From Sulfitobacter sp. F26169L (GTDB lineage: Bacteria; Pseudomonadota; Alphaproteobacteria; Rhodobacterales; Rhodobacteraceae): a DNA stretch of 64,000 nt. Positions 8,347-16,883 of the stretch are shown piece by piece. A program made the translations under genes and the position numbers. The stretch is from positions 344,036-408,035 of the forward strand of contig NZ_JAPMLP010000004.1 in the NCBI RefSeq assembly GCF_026410285.1, written 5' to 3'. Every line of letters begins with the position of its first letter. Position 1 is the first letter of the stretch. The notes under the pieces are model-generated. The model saw only the letters and a list, made by a program, of their open reading frames with translations, searched no databases and had not been told where the DNA came from.

Positions 8347-10212
8347 ATGTCCGACGCTAAAGAAACCCCGCCCAACGGCTACGAGATTATTCAGGGATAT
8401 CTGAAGACGCTGGATGGTTCTCCTGGTGTTTACAGAATGCTCGATAGCGAAAGTCGCGTGCTTTATGTGGGTAAAGCGCGCAATCTACGCGCGCGCGTCA
8501 GTAATTATGCGCGCCCAAGCGGGCACAGCCCGCGAATTTCCCGAATGATCAGCAATACTGCGTCGATGATGTTTTTGACGACAAAGACAGAAACCGAGGC
8601 GCTACTGCTGGAGCAGAACCTGATCAAGCAGCTGAAGCCGAAATACAATGTGCTGCTGCGCGATGACAAAAGCTTTCCAAATATTCTGGTCACCAGCGGC
8701 CACGAGTTTCCGCAAATCAAGAAACACCGTGGTGCCAAAAAGGAAAAGGGTGCGTATTATGGCCCGTTCGCCAGTGCCGGTGCGGTGAACCGTACGCTTA
8801 ACCAGCTTCAGCGGGTTTTTCTGCTGCGCGACTGTGCGGATTCACAATTCGAAACGCGCACACGCCCCTGTTTGCAATACCAGATCAAGCGATGCTCGGC
8901 CCCGTGTGTGGGAAAGATCAGCGCGCAGGATTACCGCCAGACGGTAGAGGACGCGCAGAAGTTTCTGTCGGGCAAAAGCACCGGCATCCAGACCCGGCTG
9001 GCCGGTGAAATGGCGAAAGCGTCAGAGGAAATGGAATTCGAGCGCGCGGCGGCCTTGCGTGACCGGATCAAGGCCTTGACGCAGGTTCAGACAACGCAAG
9101 GGATCAATCCCAAGACCGTGACAGAGGCCGATGTCATTGCGCTGCATATGGCGGACGGGCAGGCCTGCGTTCAGGTATTCTTCATCCGCTCCGGCCAGAA
9201 CTGGGGCAATCACGATTATTATCCCCGCGTCGGCGATGACGTACCGGCAGCAGAGGTACTGGAGGCATTTATCGGCCAGTTTTACGACACGCGTGAGCCT
9301 CCGCGCCAGTTGATTCTGAGCCATGAAATAGAAAACCCCGATCTGATGGCGCAAGCGTTGGCCAGCAAGATCGACCGCAAGGTCGAATTGCTTGTCCCGC
9401 AGCGTGGTGAAAAAGCGGAACTGGTAGACGGCGCATTGCGCAATGCCCGCGAAAGCCTTGCGCGCAAGATGGCAGAGAGTGCAACGCAGGCAAAGCTGCT
9501 GAAAGGGCTGGCGGAAGCGTTCGATCTGCCCAAGCCACCGGAACGGATCGAAATTTACGATAACTCGCATATTCAGGGTGCTTTTGCTGTGGGCGCTATG
9601 GTGGTGGCAGGGCCGGAAGGCATGATCAAGAACCAGTACCGTAAATTCAACATCCGCGGTGAAGACCTTACACCCGGTGATGATTTTGGCATGATGAAAG
9701 AAGTTCTTACGCGGCGTTTCAAACGTCTGATCAAGGAAGACCCGGAGCGCAAGGAAGGCCATTGGCCGGACCTGTTGCTGATCGATGGCGGTGCAGGGCA
9801 GGTGAGTGCTGTGCGCGAAATCATGCGGGAGTACGGTGTTGAGGATATTCCGATGATCGGTGTTGCCAAGGGGCTGGACCGTGATGCAGGCAAGGAAGAA
9901 TTTTACCGCACCGGCAAACCAGTCATGGCATTGCGCCATAATGATCCGGTGCTGTATTTCATCCAGCGTATGCGCGACGAGGCGCACCGGTTTGCAATTG
10001 GAACCCACCGCGCCAAGCGGGCAAAATCGGTAGGTGCCACTCCGCTGGACGACGTGCCTGGTGTGGGTGCGGCGCGCAAGCGCGCGTTACTGGCGCATTT
10101 CGGCTCAGCCAAGGCGGTAGCCCGTGCAAACCTCAATGACCTCAAAGCTGTTGACGGGGTGTCTGGCGCGCTGGCGGATACGATTTACGCATATTTTCAT
10201 GAAAAAGGGTGA
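8347..10212 (+). CDS. uvrC: Excinuclease ABC subunit C
   Basis: 621 residues, normal for UvrC, which makes both incisions in nucleotide excision repair with UvrA and UvrB. N-terminal GIY-YIG nuclease (SPGVYRMLD...[14 protein letters not shown]), a cysteine segment ([18 protein letters not shown]), a UVR motif ([18 protein letters not shown]), the RNase H-like C-terminal nuclease ([21 protein letters not shown]) and a closing helix-hairpin-helix ([18 protein letters not shown]). The upstream region is AT-rich and carries a DnaA box. The pgsA, moaD and moaE genes follow on the same strand after a 133-bp gap. Confidence 0.98.
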   Translation: MSDAKETPPNGYEIIQGYLKTLDGSPGVYRMLDSESRVLYVGKARNLRARVSNYARPSGHSPRISRMISNTASMMFLTTKTETEALLLEQNLIKQLKPKYNVLLRDDKSFPNILVTSGHEFPQIKKHRGAKKEKGAYYGPFASAGAVNRTLNQLQRVFLLRDCADSQFETRTRPCLQYQIKRCSAPCVGKISAQDYRQTVEDAQKFLSGKSTGIQTRLAGEMAKASEEMEFERAAALRDRIKALTQVQTTQGINPKTVTEADVIALHMADGQACVQVFFIRSGQNWGNHDYYPRVGDDVPAAEVLEAFIGQFYDTREPPRQLILSHEIENPDLMAQALASKIDRKVELLVPQRGEKAELVDGALRNARESLARKMAESATQAKLLKGLAEAFDLPKPPERIEIYDNSHIQGAFAVGAMVVAGPEGMIKNQYRKFNIRGEDLTPGDDFGMMKEVLTRRFKRLIKEDPERKEGHWPDLLLIDGGAGQVSAVREIMREYGVEDIPMIGVAKGLDRDAGKEEFYRTGKPVMALRHNDPVLYFIQRMRDEAHRFAIGTHRAKRAKSVGATPLDDVPGVGAARKRALLAHFGSAKAVARANLNDLKAVDGVSGALADTIYAYFHEKG

Positions 10213-10345
10213 TCCAACCCAAAGGTTGCGCGCGCAGACGGTGCGGGATTGAGTTTAGTGGAAAAATGACGATCTTGTGTGGCACTCTCTGGGGGCGCGC
10301 CGGTTCGTGCTTTTACGTTGTAGGCGTGCGGTGTAGGGTAATGTT

Positions 10346-11011
10346 ATGAAATGGAACCTTCCGAATATTCTGACCGTTTTGCGGTTGTTGGCGGCGCCTG
10401 CTGTGGCCGTCATGTTTTTGTATTTCACGCGGCCTTATGCTGACTGGTTTGCGCTGTTGCTGTTCGTTTCGGCTGCGGTGACGGATTGGTTTGACGGCTA
10501 TCTGGCGCGCGCGTGGAAGCAGGAAACCAAATTGGGCACGATGCTGGACCCTATCGCGGACAAGGCAATGGTTGTGATAGCCTTGATGGTCATTATCGGT
10601 TTTTCCAGCTGGTCGCCGTGGCTGGTTTTACCCGCGACGGTGATCCTGTTCCGTGAGGTGTTCGTTTCCGGCTTGCGGGAGTATCTGGGCGACACTGCCG
10701 GCACGTTGAAGGTAACCAAGCTGGCGAAATGGAAAACAGCCCTGCAAATGACCGCTATTGCGGTGCTGTTCAGTCAGGGTGTGTTCGAACACTATCTGGG
10801 GATGAGCATCTATGGCATGGATACTGATCTGATACAGAGCATTCTGACCGGTGATGAAGAGGACGTATTGGGCCTTGGCTGGAAGATATTCGCGATGGAG
10901 TGGTCGGGGCGAGCCGGTCTTGTCTTGTTGTGGTTCGCCGCGGGTCTAACCGCGCTGACCGGTGTTGATTATCTGCTGAAAGCGATGCCGCACCTTAAGG
11001 AGGGACGTTGA
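10346..11011 (+). CDS. pgsA: CDP-diacylglycerol-glycerol-3-phosphate 3-phosphatidyltransferase
   Basis: 221 residues with several membrane segments. The CDP-alcohol phosphotransferase signature is complete: DWFDGYLAR...GTMLDPIADK, including the Asp residues that bind metal and CDP. It makes phosphatidylglycerol phosphate in the inner membrane. There is a somewhat longer hydrophilic insert (FEHYLGMSIYGMDTDLIQS) before the last segments. The stop codon TGA overlaps the A of the moaD start. Confidence 0.95.
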   Translation: MKWNLPNILTVLRLLAAPAVAVMFLYFTRPYADWFALLLFVSAAVTDWFDGYLARAWKQETKLGTMLDPIADKAMVVIALMVIIGFSSWSPWLVLPATVILFREVFVSGLREYLGDTAGTLKVTKLAKWKTALQMTAIAVLFSQGVFEHYLGMSIYGMDTDLIQSILTGDEEDVLGLGWKIFAMEWSGRAGLVLLWFAAGLTALTGVDYLLKAMPHLKEGR

Positions 11012-11256
11012 TGGATATCTTGTATTTTGCATGGGTGCGCGAGCGTATCGGACTGCCCCGCGAGGTGATAGAGACAGACGCGGCAACGGTGAATGACCTG
11101 GTCGCCCAGCTGCGCACCCGCGAGGAGCGTTATGCCGCTGCATTCGAGGATATCAGCGCGCTGCGCGTGGCGCTGGACCAGGAGCTTTCGGATTTTGATG
11201 CGCCGCTGGCGGGTGTGCGTGAGGTTGCATTCTTTCCGCCGATGACGGGCGGTTAG
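11011..11256 (+). CDS. moaD: Molybdopterin synthase sulfur carrier subunit
   Basis: 81 residues of ubiquitin-like type ending in TGG, the C-terminal Gly-Gly that becomes a thiocarboxylate and donates sulfur to precursor Z. ATG 11011 is chosen because AAGGAGG lies at about 10998-11004; a TTG three bases earlier is a poor alternative. It overlaps pgsA by one base and is followed by moaE after one base, the usual pairing of small and large MPT synthase subunits. Confidence 0.96.
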   Translation: MDILYFAWVRERIGLPREVIETDAATVNDLVAQLRTREERYAAAFEDISALRVALDQELSDFDAPLAGVREVAFFPPMTGG

Positions 11257-11257
11257 G

Positions 11258-11701
11258 ATGCGGGTATCTGTACAGGAAAAGCCGTTTGATCTGGGGGCGG
11301 AAAGCACCATCTTTGCGGCCGGGCACCGTGATATCGGGGCGATTGTGACCTTCACGGGCATCGTGCGCGATCTGCCGGATGACCCGATGGAGGCAATGGA
11401 GATCGAGCACTATCCTAGCATGACACAAAAGGCGATTGAGGCAATGGCACAGGATGCGATAGCGCGGTTTTCTCTTGGTGATGCATTGATCATTCACCGC
11501 CACGGTCGGCTGGTGCCGGGAGAAATGATTATGATGGTTGCCACAGCTGCGCGTCACCGCAAGGATGCCTTTGAAGCTGCGACATTTCTGATGGATTATC
11601 TAAAGTCTCGTGCGCCGTTCTGGAAGCGGGAAATATCCGCATCCGGTGCTTCGTGGGTTGCAGCAACAGACGAGGACGAAGCTGCCCTGAAGCGGTGGTA
11701 A
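11258..11701 (+). CDS. moaE: Molybdopterin synthase catalytic subunit
   Basis: 147 residues. Family motifs present: GIVRD, EIEHYPSM, IIHRHGRLVPGE, and YLKSRAPFWKRE with the conserved lysines that contact the thiocarboxylated MoaD tail and the substrate. It works with MoaD in the cytosol as a heterotetramer. The start is taken at the ATG one base after the moaD stop. It is the last gene of the uvrC-pgsA-moaD-moaE run. Confidence 0.96.
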   Translation: MRVSVQEKPFDLGAESTIFAAGHRDIGAIVTFTGIVRDLPDDPMEAMEIEHYPSMTQKAIEAMAQDAIARFSLGDALIIHRHGRLVPGEMIMMVATAARHRKDAFEAATFLMDYLKSRAPFWKREISASGASWVAATDEDEAALKRW

Positions 11702-11711
11702 AGTATTAGCG

Positions 11712-11725
11712 TTGATCCAAATCAA
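11712..11725 (+). promoter_or_regulatory. FNR/FnrL-type operator
   Basis: TTGAT-CCAA-ATCAA is a perfect dyad matching the FNR/FnrL consensus TTGAY-N4-RTCAA. It lies 57-70 bp upstream of the universal stress gene at 11782, suitable for activation under low oxygen. A matching site precedes the second stress gene at 62070. Confidence 0.8.
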
Positions 11726-11781
11726 GGTATTTCTGTCTGGTGATATTAGGGTAGGGTAATAGTCTTAAAGGAGAACAGGAT

Positions 11782-12228
11782 ATGATTTCTTCAATTATTG
11801 TCGGCATTGACGGCTCGGATGCGGCTGAACGCGCCTTGCGGATGGCCTGCGGGATCGCCAAGCAGTTTGATGCAAAGCTACAGATATCCCATACCCCGCG
11901 CGACGAGACTGTTACCTACGCTGCTGAAGCGATATCGGGTTTCTATGTCGGGCCGAATGCAGCGCATCAGGAATTGCTGCGTGAGGCCGCTGAAAAGCTG
12001 GGTGAAAAAGCCACTGCAATCGCCGCAGAGGAAGGCGTCGCCGGTGTCGAATTGCACATCGGACACGGCGATCCGGCCAGAAACCTGCTGGATCTAGCGA
12101 AGAAAACGGGTGCCGATTTGATTGTGACCGGTCGTCGTGGATTGGGTGACTTTAGTGCGCTTGTTCTTGGCAGTACGTCAAACCAGATCAGCAAGAAGGC
12201 GCAGTGTGCCTGTCTGACTGTTCCCTAA
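11782..12228 (+). CDS. Universal stress protein, UspA family
   Basis: 148 residues: IIVGIDGSDAAERAL at the N-terminus and the ATP-binding loop GRRGLGDFSALVLGSTSNQIS near the C-terminus. The G-2x-G-9x-G(S/T) pattern places it in the ATP-binding branch. AAAGGAG precedes the ATG. The FNR box upstream implies induction at low oxygen. It is a close paralogue of the protein at 62070 (both end with SNQIS/SQSIS, then a CA(C/T)L(T/S)V tail). Cytosolic; exact role unknown. Confidence 0.93.
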   Translation: MISSIIVGIDGSDAAERALRMACGIAKQFDAKLQISHTPRDETVTYAAEAISGFYVGPNAAHQELLREAAEKLGEKATAIAAEEGVAGVELHIGHGDPARNLLDLAKKTGADLIVTGRRGLGDFSALVLGSTSNQISKKAQCACLTVP

Positions 12229-12231
12229 GTC

Positions 12232-12558
12232 TTAATCCGCGCGCTGGCTTTCGATGTAGGCGCGCATCTCTTCTGCTTCGTGGCGGGCATCGCGCAGACC
12301 ATCCATGGCTGCGCGCAGCTCTGCCTCTGTCTGTGAAAGCTGGTTGGTCAGTTCCGCTTCGCGCTGTTGCAAGTAGGTGATGGCCTGATCACGGGTTTCT
12401 TCCGCCTCGTGCAATTCCTGACTCATCCGGTCCAGTTGGGCGACGTCATCGGCGGCGACGCGCGTGAAGCGGTGTAGCAACCAGTTGGCAAACCATCCCA
12501 TGCAAAAAGCAACAAATAGAATGATGGCGGTCGCGAGGACAAATTCAAATCGGCTCAT
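12232..12558 (-). CDS. Small membrane-anchored coiled-coil protein
   Basis: 108 residues. One N-terminal transmembrane helix (about residues 6-27, FVLATAIILFVAFCMGWFANW) and then a long acidic coiled coil of heptads rich in Glu, Gln and Arg (residues 40-108). The start overlaps the stop of the OmpA-family gene by four bases (12555-12558), so it is cotranslated with it. Not a family I recognise; a structural partner of the OmpA-like protein is an inference from coupling only. The gene is convergent with the stress gene, three bases away. Confidence 0.75.
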   Translation of the reverse strand: MSRFEFVLATAIILFVAFCMGWFANWLLHRFTRVAADDVAQLDRMSQELHEAEETRDQAITYLQQREAELTNQLSQTEAELRAAMDGLRDARHEAEEMRAYIESQRAD

Positions 12559-14465
12559 TCGGTTGCGCTTTCTTCAGTCGTCGTATCAGGGGCTGTATCA
12601 CCGTTTTCGTCAGCGGTTTCCAGCGCTGAATCGTCCGGTGATGCTTCGTCTTCGGTGCGGATAAGGCGGAATTCGATGCGGCGGTTCGCTTCGCGGCCTG
12701 CTTCGGTGCTGTTATCTGCAACAGGGCTTTGCTCTCCGTAGCCTTTCGCGGTGAAAGATCCTGTGGAAACGCGGCGGGCGCGCAATTCGTTTAATACGGA
12801 TTCGGCGCGGCTCTGGCTGAGCGCCTGATTCATTTCTTCGCGGCCCTGACTGTCGGTGTAGCCCTGAATTTCCAGCGAGATATCCCCGCAGCGTTTGATT
12901 ACAGCAGCAATATCATCCATTGTGCCAAGGGCCGAGGCATCAATCGTCGCCGATCCGGGTTCAAAATTAATTTTGCCAACCGCGACAATCGCACTTATCT
13001 CCGCTTCACACTCTTCCGGTGTGGGCAGGCCAAGGACGGGGTCCAGCTTTTTTTGATAGGTGACGTTCACATCAAACGGGTTTCCCTCGCCCAGTTTTCC
13101 CGCCAGCATAGATGCAATTTCTGTAGAAGCATCAGGGTTTCCAGTGTTGCCTGTAACGGCCAGTGAATCCGGAGTAACCGACAATGCGCCGTTGCTCAGC
13201 TGGCCCAGTGCTTCGAGGCCGGCGAGAACGCGGGTTGCCCAATCAGCTGGCAGATCATCAACCACCCGCGTTGCCGTGTATACTTTGTCTGATCCGAAAC
13301 GTGCTTTTGCAAAGCTGCTGGTCAGTTCCCGCAGAGCTTCGTCATTTACGCGTCCACGCAGTTGCACTTGCCCTTCGGGGCTGAGGGTCGCGGTGAATTC
13401 CGGCGGGCCTGCATTTGCATCTTCTGCCTGTGGCAATTTGGATTGCAGCGCAAAGACCGGGGGAAGAGCATTCTCAAGCTCTCCGACAACCCGATCAAAG
13501 TCTGACTGGCTGGTGCCAGCGGCGGCCATCAAAGAGATATCCGCATCTACGATTGTAACCGATCCTCCACCAAGCTTTACCAGCGCATTTATGGAAGCGG
13601 TCACGGCGTCTGCCCAGCGGGGCGTGGGGACGCCTAATCCGACTGTGCAACGCGGGTCTGTCGCACCCGCGGCTTTTGCCGTGCTGATGATACGTTCGGC
13701 GGCAAGCTCCGTATCGGCAGAGCAGGCATCAAAGCTGGCACCGTCGTCGGCAATCTGAAAACGGGTCGTAAACGGCGTGATCACGGGCCGCGGGGCAGAG
13801 ATATCCAGCACCAGCTCAACGCCATCAGGCTTCATTCGTTTCAGATTTAACTCAAGGCGGGATTTTTCCTGTGCACTGTCGGTGATTGCGGTGATTGCAA
13901 CCCGCTTTGCTTCGATCGATATTTTAGCGCGGGGCAAGCTGCTCATGGAGGTGAGGGCGAAGTCGATAGAACGCTCCCAGCCCTCTGGTGCGGGATAGTC
14001 AGCGGTTTCCAGAAGATCGGTCACACCGTTAGATCCGGCGATGTTGATGAAGCGGGCGATCAGGTATTGACGGTCTGTGCTGGCAGGGATCAGGCCGATG
14101 ACAGACAGGCCGCTGTCGTTGCGCAGGATTTCGGCAGAAAATTTAGGGGGTGCCAGCGCTTCTTGGGCGGTGACGCCCATGTCATCGATCACCCGCGCGG
14201 CGTCCACGACAGAACCTGCGGTCGTCAGCGCGGAAAACCGGACAGCTTCTGTCGGCGCAGTGCCGGACAGGGATACCTGAAGGCCGTTCGCCTCTACTTC
14301 GGCCCAGGTCATGCCTTTTGCATCCAGTGCATCACGCACGCCGATCTCTGACGAATCTTCGATCATGCTGACGGAAAAATTGGCAGCCACCAGCGACACT
14401 ACCGCCGCAGCGGCAAATGTCAGGAAAATCGTTAACATCGAAGAGAGGCGCATAGGCACTTTCAC
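12555..14465 (-). CDS. OmpA-family protein with BON-like repeats
   Basis: 636 residues. Residues 10-32 form a signal or anchor helix. The middle has BON-like stretches (GLQVSLSGTAPTEAVRF near 60-77 and a weaker one near 380-400, GQVQLRGRVNDEALREL). The C-terminus (about 500-612) is an OmpA peptidoglycan-binding domain: INFEPGSATIDASAL, EIQGYTDSQG, NQALSQSRAESVLNEL and NRRIEFRL. The tail is Asp/Glu/Thr-rich. The architecture resembles the mycobacterial ArfA/OmpATb type (BON plus OmpA). Probably anchored in the inner membrane with the OmpA domain reaching peptidoglycan. First gene of a two-gene unit. Confidence 0.9.
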   Translation of the reverse strand: MKVPMRLSSMLTIFLTFAAAAVVSLVAANFSVSMIEDSSEIGVRDALDAKGMTWAEVEANGLQVSLSGTAPTEAVRFSALTTAGSVVDAARVIDDMGVTAQEALAPPKFSAEILRNDSGLSVIGLIPASTDRQYLIARFINIAGSNGVTDLLETADYPAPEGWERSIDFALTSMSSLPRAKISIEAKRVAITAITDSAQEKSRLELNLKRMKPDGVELVLDISAPRPVITPFTTRFQIADDGASFDACSADTELAAERIISTAKAAGATDPRCTVGLGVPTPRWADAVTASINALVKLGGGSVTIVDADISLMAAAGTSQSDFDRVVGELENALPPVFALQSKLPQAEDANAGPPEFTATLSPEGQVQLRGRVNDEALRELTSSFAKARFGSDKVYTATRVVDDLPADWATRVLAGLEALGQLSNGALSVTPDSLAVTGNTGNPDASTEIASMLAGKLGEGNPFDVNVTYQKKLDPVLGLPTPEECEAEISAIVAVGKINFEPGSATIDASALGTMDDIAAVIKRCGDISLEIQGYTDSQGREEMNQALSQSRAESVLNELRARRVSTGSFTAKGYGEQSPVADNSTEAGREANRRIEFRLIRTEDEASPDDSALETADENGDTAPDTTTEESATE

Positions 14466-14516
14466 AATAGTTCAATAATTACGCAAGGGTGTACGATGTC
14501 ACCGCCTGTGGTGCAA

Positions 14517-15491
14517 TCACAGGAGTAACGCTGCGGCGAAAAAGAGAAGCGGGATCATGCCAGTGTCCCGATTTACACGAAACAATTGCAGCATTTTGTC
14601 AGAATTATGGATGTCGAGGCCGCGCAATTGCCATGCCATATGCCAGCCCATGGCCCATGGCCCCGCAATAGCGACAACCAGCGCAAGTACCGAAGCGGTT
14701 GGTATCGTCGAATAAACCACGGCGATTCCCATCAAGCCGACTGTGACGATTAGAAACCGGCGCAGCCATTTCCCTGTGTTCTCCCCAAACAGAAGCGCAG
14801 TGGATTTCACCCCGATCAGCGCGTCGTCTTCGGTATCCTGATGGGCATAGATCGTGTCGTAAAACAGGGTCCACGCGATACCGGCCAGATATAACACAAC
14901 CGCTGGCGCATCGAGCCGACCTGTGTGTGCTGTCCACGCCAGCAAGGCACCCCAGTTGAATGCCAAACCCAGAAAGACCTGAGGCCACCATGTGAACCGC
15001 TTGGCAAAGGGATAAATCGCAACAGGGATCAGGGCCAGCACACCCATGCGAATGGCTGCGACGTTAAATGTCAGAAGGATCGCAAAGGAGATCAACGCCT
15101 GCACTATCATCCAGACCGTAGCACCTTTTACACTCACCTGACCGGACGGAATCGGGCGGGAACGGGTGCGCGCCACCTGCGCGTCTATGTCGCGGTCTGT
15201 GATGTCGTTCCACGTACACCCAGCGCCGCGCATCAAAAACGCGCCCATTGCGCAGCTGATAAATATCCAAAGGTCGTGCCAATTGGCCTGCCCGTCATAC
15301 AGCATTGCCAATGACAGGCCCCACCAACATGGAATCAGCAAAAGCCATGTGCCGATAGGTCTGTCTGCACGGCTAAGCCTTAAAAAAGGGCGTGTTGCAG
15401 CCGGTGCAAAGCGGTCAACCCAGTTGTCATTATAGGCATCGGCCACGATACCATCATCGCTGGGGTCTGGCGGCGGGACGTTGTCTTGCAT
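14517..15491 (-). CDS. ubiA: 4-Hydroxybenzoate polyprenyltransferase
   Basis: 324 residues, about nine membrane helices, with both aspartate-rich motifs of UbiA: NDITDRDIDAQVARTRSRP and DTIYAHQDTEDD, which bind the prenyl diphosphate and Mg2+. It attaches the polyprenyl chain to 4-hydroxybenzoate in ubiquinone synthesis. ATG 15491 (MQDNVPPPD) is chosen because AAGGTGG lies just upstream; the open frame runs back to 15908 through rsmE and is not credible. The hydrophilic N-terminus is about 45 residues. It is divergent from rsmE with only 12 bp between start codons. Confidence 0.95.
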   Translation of the reverse strand: MQDNVPPPDPSDDGIVADAYNDNWVDRFAPAATRPFLRLSRADRPIGTWLLLIPCWWGLSLAMLYDGQANWHDLWIFISCAMGAFLMRGAGCTWNDITDRDIDAQVARTRSRPIPSGQVSVKGATVWMIVQALISFAILLTFNVAAIRMGVLALIPVAIYPFAKRFTWWPQVFLGLAFNWGALLAWTAHTGRLDAPAVVLYLAGIAWTLFYDTIYAHQDTEDDALIGVKSTALLFGENTGKWLRRFLIVTVGLMGIAVVYSTIPTASVLALVVAIAGPWAMGWHMAWQLRGLDIHNSDKMLQLFRVNRDTGMIPLLFFAAALLL

Positions 15492-15503
15492 ATATCCACC
15501 TTC

Positions 15504-16226
15504 ATGGATGCGAAAATCAGACTTTATGTAGATCACCCTTTGGGTGAGGGGCAATCGGTTCCTTTGGATCGGGGGCAGGCACATTACTTGTTCGGTGTGA
15601 TGCGGCAGGATGTAGGCGCGCAGATTTTGCTGTTTAACGGTAAGGATGGCGAGTGGCGCGCACGTGTTGAGCAAGCGGGCAAACGGGCGGGGCTGTTGAG
15701 CTGCCAAGAGCGGACCAAGCCCCTGCAGATGCCCCCCGATTTGTGGCTGTGCTTTGCACCGATTAAAAAGGCGCGCACGGATTTCATCGTCGAAAAGGCC
15801 GCTGAGATGGGGGCTGCGCGGATTGTCCCTGTGCAGACAGAATTTACCAATTCGGGCCGTATTCAGCGCGACCGCCTGCAAGCGCACGCTGTAGAAGCAG
15901 CAGAGCAATGCGGCGGAACTTACGTGCCGCAGGTAGATGATCTGATAAAATTTGACCGTTTGCTACAATCTTGGGAGCCTTCCCGCCGGATTATGTTTTG
16001 CGACGAAGCACTGGCGTCATCGCAGGGTGCGCCGCTGCAAGGGTTGCATGGGCCGTGGGCAATCTTCATTGGGCCTGAGGGCGGTTTTTCAGACCGCGAA
16101 CGCAGTCGTCTCCGTGAGATGGAAAATGCCGTTTCTGTGTCGCTGGGCCCTCGTATCCTGCGCGCGGATACTGCCGCTGTTGCCGCGATGACAATCTGGC
16201 AGCTTTCGCTGGGGGACTGGACGTGA
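15504..16226 (+). CDS. rsmE: 16S rRNA (uracil1498-N3)-methyltransferase
   Basis: 240 residues. The SPOUT knot motifs are clear: IFIGPEGGFSDRE (SAM loop) and SLGPRILRADTAAVAAM. It methylates U1498 of 16S rRNA. ATG 15504 (MDAKIRLYV) is preferred over a TTG at 15486 that would lie inside ubiA. No SD is visible upstream, so the mRNA may be leaderless. The start codon lies 12 bp from that of divergent ubiA. Confidence 0.95.
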   Translation: MDAKIRLYVDHPLGEGQSVPLDRGQAHYLFGVMRQDVGAQILLFNGKDGEWRARVEQAGKRAGLLSCQERTKPLQMPPDLWLCFAPIKKARTDFIVEKAAEMGAARIVPVQTEFTNSGRIQRDRLQAHAVEAAEQCGGTYVPQVDDLIKFDRLLQSWEPSRRIMFCDEALASSQGAPLQGLHGPWAIFIGPEGGFSDRERSRLREMENAVSVSLGPRILRADTAAVAAMTIWQLSLGDWT

Positions 16227-16304
16227 CGAATACCGCCGCGCTGATCTGGTTTCGCACAGAGGCTGTGCAGCCTGAAATGGCGTTAACCACAAAGGAGTCT
16301 TCCG

Positions 16305-16829
16305 ATGTTTTTCAGACCTGAAGCAAAGGCGGCACTGTGGCGCTGGCGCGAAATGCTGGTTGCGCTTGGCCTTGTGCTGCTGGGGCTGTGGTGGATCATC
16401 GGTCCGGGCAGGCTGCTGGCGTTGCCCGGATGGGCGTTGTTGTTGGGCGGCATCGCGCTTGCCCTTGTCGGGTTGCAGCGCGCGCGCTTTCGTCGCGAAG
16501 GTAACGGACCGGGGGCTGTGCAGGTTGACGAAGGGCAGATCGCCTATTTCGGGCCCCTGACGGGCGGCGTTGTCGCTCTCAACGCGCTGGAGCGGCTAAG
16601 CCTTGATGCCACAGCGCGTCCTGCGCACTGGCGTTTGGATGCAAAAGGGCAGGCGGCGGTTCTTATCCCTGTTAACGCCGCCGGATCGGATGCATTGTTT
16701 GACGCTTTCGCCACTCTTCCGGGGTTGCGGACCGAGAGGATGTTGTCTGAACTGAATGCAAGACGGGACCACGCTGTTGTGATTTGGGAGCGCACCCCCT
16801 TGCGCCCTGCACACGCCCTACTGCATTGA
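16305..16829 (+). CDS. Conserved membrane protein of unknown function
   Basis: 174 residues. Two closely spaced hydrophobic segments (about residues 19-33 and 38-57) separated by GPGR, then a soluble domain of about 110 residues without recognisable catalytic motifs (TGGVVALNALERLSLD, HWRLDAKGQAAVLIPVNAAGSDALFDAF). AAAGGAG precedes the ATG. It lies between rsmE and gshA on the same strand, 78 and 54 bp away. The soluble part reads like a PH-like or YcxB-like beta domain, but that is only an impression. Confidence 0.75.
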   Translation: MFFRPEAKAALWRWREMLVALGLVLLGLWWIIGPGRLLALPGWALLLGGIALALVGLQRARFRREGNGPGAVQVDEGQIAYFGPLTGGVVALNALERLSLDATARPAHWRLDAKGQAAVLIPVNAAGSDALFDAFATLPGLRTERMLSELNARRDHAVVIWERTPLRPAHALLH

Positions 16830-16883
16830 CGAGCTAACGAATCTCCGCAAGGCTGCGGAACATACCCAAAGCGGAGCGCATAT

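Noticed and set aside
9022..10008. 328-codon minus-strand frame inside uvrC
   Set aside because: Fully antisense to uvrC; composition is low-complexity Cys/His/Phe-rich.
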